Assembly: GCF_002078875.1 (NCBI RefSeq)
Contig: NC_034413.1
Location: 58,710,433-58,774,432, forward strand
DNA from: Numida meleagris
Lineage: Eukaryota; Chordata; Aves; Galliformes; Numididae
Direction: 5' to 3'
Length of the DNA: 64,000 bases
Shown: piece by piece, positions 58,301 to 64,000 of the stretch
How positions within the stretch are numbered: position 1 is the stretch's first letter
How the letters are laid out: every line of letters begins with the position of its first letter
Program-made: the position numbers and the translations under genes
Notes under the pieces: generated by a model
What the model saw: only the letters and a program-made list of their open reading frames with translations
The model's database searches: none
What the model was told of the DNA's origin: nothing

Positions 58301-60703
58301 CAGAAATGAATTAGATCCCTTGAAGATAGTGGAACTTCTGTACATCTGTCAAGATCAGATATACCTCTGGAAGATGTCCTTCCATCAAACAGACACTGCT
58401 GGGCTTGCTCCAGAACTATTAATGAATGGTGATATTCAGCAGGATGGATTAGGTGCCATAATGTTCCCTACTGGCCTATGAATGCAACGTTCTCGTCACC
58501 ACATGCAGTTATATACTGACTTTTGAAGGAATATATAAATGTGGTTCATTAACCATAATTAAGCATTACAATACTCTTGCAGCACAAAATGCCTCAGGCA
58601 TCCAGAAACCTGGGCCAAATCAAGAAGCAAACCCCAGGAGTTCCGATTTTTGTACTAATCAATTTTAGTGATCAAACTCACTACAATTACTCCTGGGCAT
58701 ATGCAGGGGGGAATCTCTGCAGTGAGCCTAGCAAAATGCCCTGAATACACATGCAGCTCACCTTCAGGCTTAGAGATGGAAATTCTTTAAATCTTAGGAC
58801 TCTTCAAGATATGTACAGTGCTCTGTACCACTAGGCTCTAGGTTCTTCTGTAATACAGCAATAGTTCACCTCAAAATGAGTATCAATTAACGAAAATATA
58901 GAAGGCTTGGGGGAAATAAGTTCCTTTCTACTATTTAAAAACATGTAATACTAAGCTAAGAACAAGCGTGTTCCCCAAACCTCATCATTTCAGGAGCTCA
59001 GACAATTTATTTTTGAGCATGTTCCAACTCTAGTCAAACTTACAGCCTCAGGCTACAGAGAAAGTTCACGATGAAAAATTGAAAGCGTAATTAAAAAGCG
59101 TACAAAAAGAGGAAGAGAGAGAAAGGGGAAAAATGATAGTCTGCCACATGCAGAGCTCAAGACTGTAATTTTTTCTGATTTATCATGCATTAAAGAGTTA
59201 TGAGTCTTGCATGGTCAACTGTCAGGAGCCCAGTGGCACTGCAGCAGCTGCAAGAGACCAAGCCAGTCTGCAGGACATCACCCCAGTACCCTCTCCCTCA
59301 AGGTACTGGTGCCACACCTTTATTCCTGGACAAGTGCCTATCAGGAATTGTCTGCTAACTGCTTTACAGAGGTTCCATATACAAGACATACTACAGCATG
59401 TACTCATATTGTTTCATTCTGCATGTGTGTGAAAAAATATCTCACAGAAAGGAAGAGAACTGAATGTGTGCAGACTTGCTGTAACACTGTGGTCTTCACT
59501 CTAAAAAAAAAAATAATTCAGAAATAATCTCTGTGTGATTGTATCCTCATAACATGTCAACGGTGGTATGGGATAACAGCAGCCAATGACACTGAAAGTA
59601 TTGGTAAAACATTTCTGTTTTCATGAGCAGCTATGTCTGTGCTTTGTTTCCCCTTTCTGCTCTATCCTGGGTGCTGATGCTAAAATTTCACTCTTCAAAA
59701 TGATCAGCAATACAAACAGTTCTCAGCTGGTAAATTCCGGTGGTAACAAAAGATGTAACTCACTGCTTTTGAAAATAAACTGTTTGTAAGGCATCAGATT
59801 ACTGGATCCATAAATACTCAGCGTTATAGTAACTTTGCTGAAATCAGTTGGGTTTTTGTTACATCTCATTAGGCAATGTATTTTTAACACAATAGGAACT
59901 CCCATTACAAGATCCCCTTAAGGCTTTCCATGGGATTTCTCCTAGCCTGCTAATAAATGTAAGCGTTCCTAATAATCAAAGAATCACCAGGACTATACAG
60001 ACATTATAAATACTCAAACAAACATTGGAGGCATCCAGGAGCCTGCCTCTAAGAGCATTCCTCTTTTCTGGATAACCAAATGCAAAATCCTGACCTCATC
60101 TGAGGCCCACGTGGAAGGCGGCCACCCTGTGATTTGCCACCACAAAGAGACACAAACTGATCAGACCCTCTCTGCTTTTTTGTTGTTACCACATTAAATC
60201 AGGACAAAAAAATCCACTCCTTCTACCAAGAGGTAAAAATTATTTTTTGCCCCAGAAATTGATCTACCAAGCACTTTAAATGTCACATTCAGGACTGCTG
60301 GACTGGTACAACCTTCCTGACTGGAAATATCATAAGAGTTTGGAGTCTTACACTTTCTCTTCTAATACAGTTAAAAACTGTAAATGAAAAAAAAACAACA
60401 ATTATCTACCATCAGCTAAACACAGCGTAAGTGCTTTCCAAGTGCTGTTTTCCATTGCAGAAGCTTTCAGACCCTTTGTACTCAAGGACTTACACACTGG
60501 GAAACTCCCCTGCAGAGCTCTGTCCACCTGATGTCAGAGGACAGCCAGTTCACAGCAGGACCCAAGAAAGTCAAAGGCTTTTCACTTTAGCCTGTATTGC
60601 TACGATCCAGGCAGTTTTCTTTCTCCTTAGTTGCAGTGCAGCGTGCACCTGCTGTATAATCAATAGCAGTTAACAAGGAAAGACTTGGGCTCATGACACT
60701 TAC

Positions 60704-60904
60704 TTGGGGTGTTGAGGAGACGTGACTTTTTGCAGTGGTAGGCTGCCTCCTGCTCACAGTACTCTGCACTGTTTATCACAGCTTCAAGCTGCTCTGCGCT
60801 GCTGTTGTAGTTAAAGGACATGGTGTAGGGCTTCTCTGGACCAGCTCCTTGAACTCTGGTTAGCTCTGTGTTGTTGTGTTGCACTGCAGTCCAGATCTTG
60901 TCTT
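60704..60904 (-). CDS. CNTNAP5: CNTNAP5 internal exon, fibrinogen-like region (first exon in window)
   Basis: This is a 201-nt exon read on the minus strand. It begins after an acceptor ending in TTTAACAG and stops before a strong GTAAGTG donor. It starts with two bases that complete a split codon and ends with one base, so it is a phase 1-1 exon. It encodes 66 whole codons, starting [14 protein letters not shown] and ending KKSRLLNTP, with two cysteines (EYC, YHC) and two N-glycosylation sequons (NNT and NSS). From what I remember of the family, this matches the fibrinogen C-terminal-like segment between EGF1 and LamG3 of contactin-associated proteins, and the wording is closest to CNTNAP5. 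CNTNAP5 is a single-pass neuronal adhesion protein; this part is extracellular. The family assignment is near certain. The choice of CNTNAP5 over CNTNAP4 or CNTNAP2 rests on recalled sequence and is likely rather than proven. Confidence 0.9.
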
Positions 60905-63005
60905 CTGTTAAATGAGAAAGGGATTGAATGGGAAGTTAACAGCCAAAAACTGGCCACAAGCAAGGCACAAAAGCCAACCCAAGCCTAACACTTTACTGTG
61001 TTACAGACAAGGTCAGCTCTGAAATGGCCACTATGTGATGAAGACCTGCAGGTCAACATAGAGCCCACAGAGCTGTTTCACCCTGAACCAGCTTGAGCAA
61101 ATGCTACAGCTTGCTGTGCTAGAGGGAAATTAGAAGCTTCCCAGGAAACAGGGGAAATCTTCAGCATCTTCTGTTGCCAGCATCTGGAGAGAACTAGATG
61201 CATTTCAACTGGCTTCAGCCCTGGGAGAAAAGACTTAGTAATACGTCTCAGGATGGTAACATTCATCTTTTGCAAACATAGCCTGACCTAAGAGAACAGC
61301 CCACTGTTATAACAAATAGTATCTGCAGCTGATGAGCTCACACAAAGCCATCACAAACAGAATTACTAACAAAAAGCTACAACTGTGAACATATTTCTAT
61401 TACCCAGTAACAAGGTAGAGAATGCACTTTACTCAACTCTCACATTTTTCTGCATGTAAGCTGAGCAACGCAGAACAACATATGACTCTGCATCTATAAA
61501 TAACTGTAAATTTTGATGGTGGTCCATGCTGGGGACTGCAACCTCACTACTTTCATTGCATTTACTGACAAAGAAGTGTATTTCTAAGGTCATGCAAAGC
61601 AGAATCTAGGTTTACTCACAATTCACACTGCAACAGCACAGCTCACTACCAGCACAGAGGCTGGTGTGATATGAACATTGCAATTAGAAGCAATTAGCCT
61701 AGAAGGGAGGCTATTTCCCAGCAGGCTCTGGTGAGATAGCAAGGGGCAAGATAACGAGGGGATCCTGAATGGCCAGTCTGCTGAACTGACCCAGAGTAAA
61801 AGGCAAATTCTTTAACAAGGATTCACAGGGCTGAGTCTTGCATGTGCTCCATGTAACGAAGAGACACATACAGTAAATTCCATCTTTACCAGAGAACGTT
61901 TACCCAGGGAAGACATAGGGAAAAATAAAAGGAAGCAAATTTGATCTTGAAAACTGCACTGAAGTATTCAGATGATTTCACTGCCAGATAACCTGGGCTG
62001 GATTCTTGCACAGCACTACCTTTACAATGAGCCTAGCAGCTTTGTGGCCACTGTTACGTGTTACAGCTGATCTGTTTTTTCTTGAGCTACAGACATCCCA
62101 CAGATGACTTCCACAGAACTCTAACAGGTGTATATAAACCCTAAATGGACAATGTTTGCAAAGACACTCATACGTTAATGGATCGCCATTATAGAGCCAT
62201 TCAGATGACAGGCAAGTAACAACCAGCATCTGAGAATCATACCAATCCGTCTGGTCCAACCTAGGGAGAATTTTTTCTCTGAGTAATTTAGAACATCATC
62301 TTGAACTTTGGAGACTGCAAGGATAGTTTATACTCAGCAAACTAGAGATCTACTCACAGCACTCTCAACATTTCTGTGATGGTGGATAGAAGCAGTTTGC
62401 TCATAGATCTATAATTATGTGATCTTTACTGAGTTCAGGATTCTGATTGTGGATCTTTGAGTCATAACGCAACAAAGCACTGTTGCAATGCGTAATACAC
62501 AAAAGTTAGATTAAAATCACAACAAATATTATAAATTTACTGTTTCTAAATCTTGCCCCAGTGCTTTTAATCACAGTCTATATGGTAGCACAATATAAAA
62601 CCACACAGCTCTTCACAGTAGATTGCTTCCAATACAATGTAAATGAATTACTTCATAAATACATCTTACACATCTGAAAAAAGTGATTCTCATCAGCCAA
62701 GGTTTTTTTGTTTATTTTTCTTTTGTTCTCTGAAGGATTTACATGAATGGAGTGGCTTTTTCATAAGTAATTGAGGGTGAACCAGCATTTCTCTCATTGA
62801 AGCTGGTGAAAGTCTAACCCCCGCCTTCACTGAAAAACCTACATTACCACTGAAAAACAACAAATGTTAAGTTGCCAATACTATAAGTCAGATGTTAAGT
62901 GAGATGTAAAACAAGAGATTGGAATGAGGTGTTTGCTAGAAATTCCAGATGGGCAGTCATAAGCTCTTCTATTGAACATCATTAACACACATTCGAGAAA
63001 CTGTG

Positions 63006-64000
63006 TAGGTTGCTGTGAAAGTAATGTCCCCTATCTATTTCCGTGGAAACTCCAACAGTTACAAAGAGTAAAATAACATCATTTGACAGAGCAAATTCTC
63101 AGCTACAAAACCCTATTTTTCAACATAGTCACCACTATTAGCTATGCATCTTCACCAGCAATAGACAAGAGCCTGCATGTCACGCTCATAAAAACCTGCA
63201 CCAGTAGAGGTGACCCACTGTTTCACAGCTGCTATGTATGATGGCATAATTACTAGGAAAATGTTGCCCATGCAGTCCATCTTACATTGGCATGAACAGA
63301 TGAAAGTCAGAAGGCACCAAATCTAGACTACATGGTGAGTGTGGTGGATATCCAGCCAAGACTGGCAACGTGCTCCATGGTCTTTAAACTGGTATGAGGC
63401 TGGACGTTACTACGCTGCAAGAGAAAGGCTGTCTTCTCTGATGCAACTCTGGAAGTTGGAGCCTTCAGTTCACGTCATATTGTAGCGGTCAGAGTTGATG
63501 GTTTTTCCAGGTTCCAGGAAATCCTGAAGGATCGTTTCTTTCCCACTCCAAAAGACAGTGAGCATTCCTTTACCTGCTGAGGACTGTGTCTTGAATTTTT
63601 TCTTCAATGGGGAATTCACATGCACAACTTCATGGACTGCCTTTTGACTCCTGCTCATAGTGGTGACACAATGTCTTCTCACTAGTAATGATGTAATCCA
63701 GGTAACTGTCACCTTCAGCCTCATATTGGTTCTATTGGTTCTGACAAACTTGCATACTGTGTTCTTTTCTATTCCTGTGTGAGCATTTGCGGGACTCACT
63801 TGGCACAAACTTTGTGATATCCCAATGTTGCCACTATTGTTTCCGACACATTGAAGTCAATACCCATACACAGTTCCCTAGTCATAATCCATCGATTTGT
63901 GCAGATGAGTTCATCAAGAGGCTTTCATTTCATTGTGTGACAGCTGGGCCTGGTTGTCAGCAATGTGGCTTGTCTTTCATGTTAGTGTCGCCACTGTGGA
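63006..64000 (-). mobile_element. Mariner DNA transposon, Galluhop type, right part cut by window end
   Basis: The left boundary is a TA dinucleotide followed by GGTTGCTGTGAAAGTAATG, which resembles the terminal inverted repeats of mariner elements (GGTTG.TG.AAAAGTAAT type). Inside, the minus strand encodes recognisable mariner transposase pieces. The text agrees with the chicken Galluhop family as I remember it. About 1 kb of an element of roughly 1.2-1.3 kb is present, so the other end should lie a few hundred bases past the window. Boundaries of the family call are from memory; a repeat library search would settle the subfamily. Confidence 0.85.
63470..63930 (-). pseudogene. Mariner transposase remnant
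   Basis: On the minus strand the catalytic region reads HVNSPLKKKFKTQSSAGK, then TVFW and DFLEPGKTINSDRY, a clear match to the mariner (IS630/Tc1) DDD-type transposase core. Upstream, in another frame, there are pieces of the DNA-binding half (DELI, ATLGYHKVCAK, QMLTQE). In that frame a TGA (63796-63798) stands where the family usually has Trp, and a TAG (63769-63771) where it has Gln. The region around the first catalytic Asp is also frame-shifted. The protein is therefore dead. Ends are approximate; the N-terminal part runs toward or past 64000. Confidence 0.85.

Larger units (their letters stand above)
60905..64000 (-). other. CNTNAP5: CNTNAP5 intron upstream of the first exon in window (partial)
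   Basis: Partial phase 1 intron that continues beyond the window. The stretch 60905-63005 shows nothing recognisable except a faint CR1-like patch near 62231-62270; from about 63006 onward it is a mariner element. The preceding exon, which should carry the rest of the fibrinogen-like segment, is not in the window. Confidence 0.75.

Overview
The window is vertebrate nuclear DNA from a bird, most likely a galliform such as chicken. The evidence is single-exon-sized coding blocks separated by large AT-rich introns, many copies of the avian LINE CR1 with their diagnostic 3' ends built of ATTCTRTG-type repeats, a mariner element of the chicken Galluhop type, and a TGTCA...TGACA avian retroviral LTR. 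There are no bacterial genes, operons, CRISPR arrays or RNA genes that I can recognise.

The only host gene I can support is one on the minus strand: the middle to C-terminal extracellular part of CNTNAP5 (contactin-associated protein-like 5, Caspr5, neurexin superfamily). Seven internal exons were read directly, in transcript order 60904-60704, 33505-33349, 25384-25257, 25082-24912, 22882-22664, 15487-15248 and 13577-13353. Every one is bounded by AG/GT on the minus strand, and the reading phases fit at all six junctions, giving 1341 nt of continuous coding sequence (446 whole codons plus split codons at the ends). The order is the fibrinogen-like region, laminin G domain 3, EGF-like domain 2, then the start of laminin G domain 4. 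The 5' exons (discoidin, LamG1, LamG2, EGF1) would lie beyond position 64000, and the rest of LamG4, the transmembrane segment and the cytoplasmic tail would lie below position 1.

The other 98 percent is intron. Region 1-13352 is the partial 3' intron with scattered CR1 pieces. Region 13578-22663 holds the exon for EGF2, flanked by two CR1 3' ends in opposite orientation, and a 23-bp-stem hairpin at 18337-18412. Region 22883-33348 has a 174-bp intron and two longer ones. The 27.2-kb intron 33506-60703 holds a CR1 abutting a solo LTR with a 5-bp target duplication (40865-41403), a GAGAA microsatellite with an unresolved base, and an 885-bp CR1. The right end, from about 63006, is a decayed mariner that runs off the window.

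The observations most worth checking are the hairpin at 18337-18412, the inverted CR1 pair around the in-frame EGF2 exon, the LTR at the CR1 boundary, and the sequence gap signal in the microsatellite. Nothing seen amounts to an undescribed multi-gene system.
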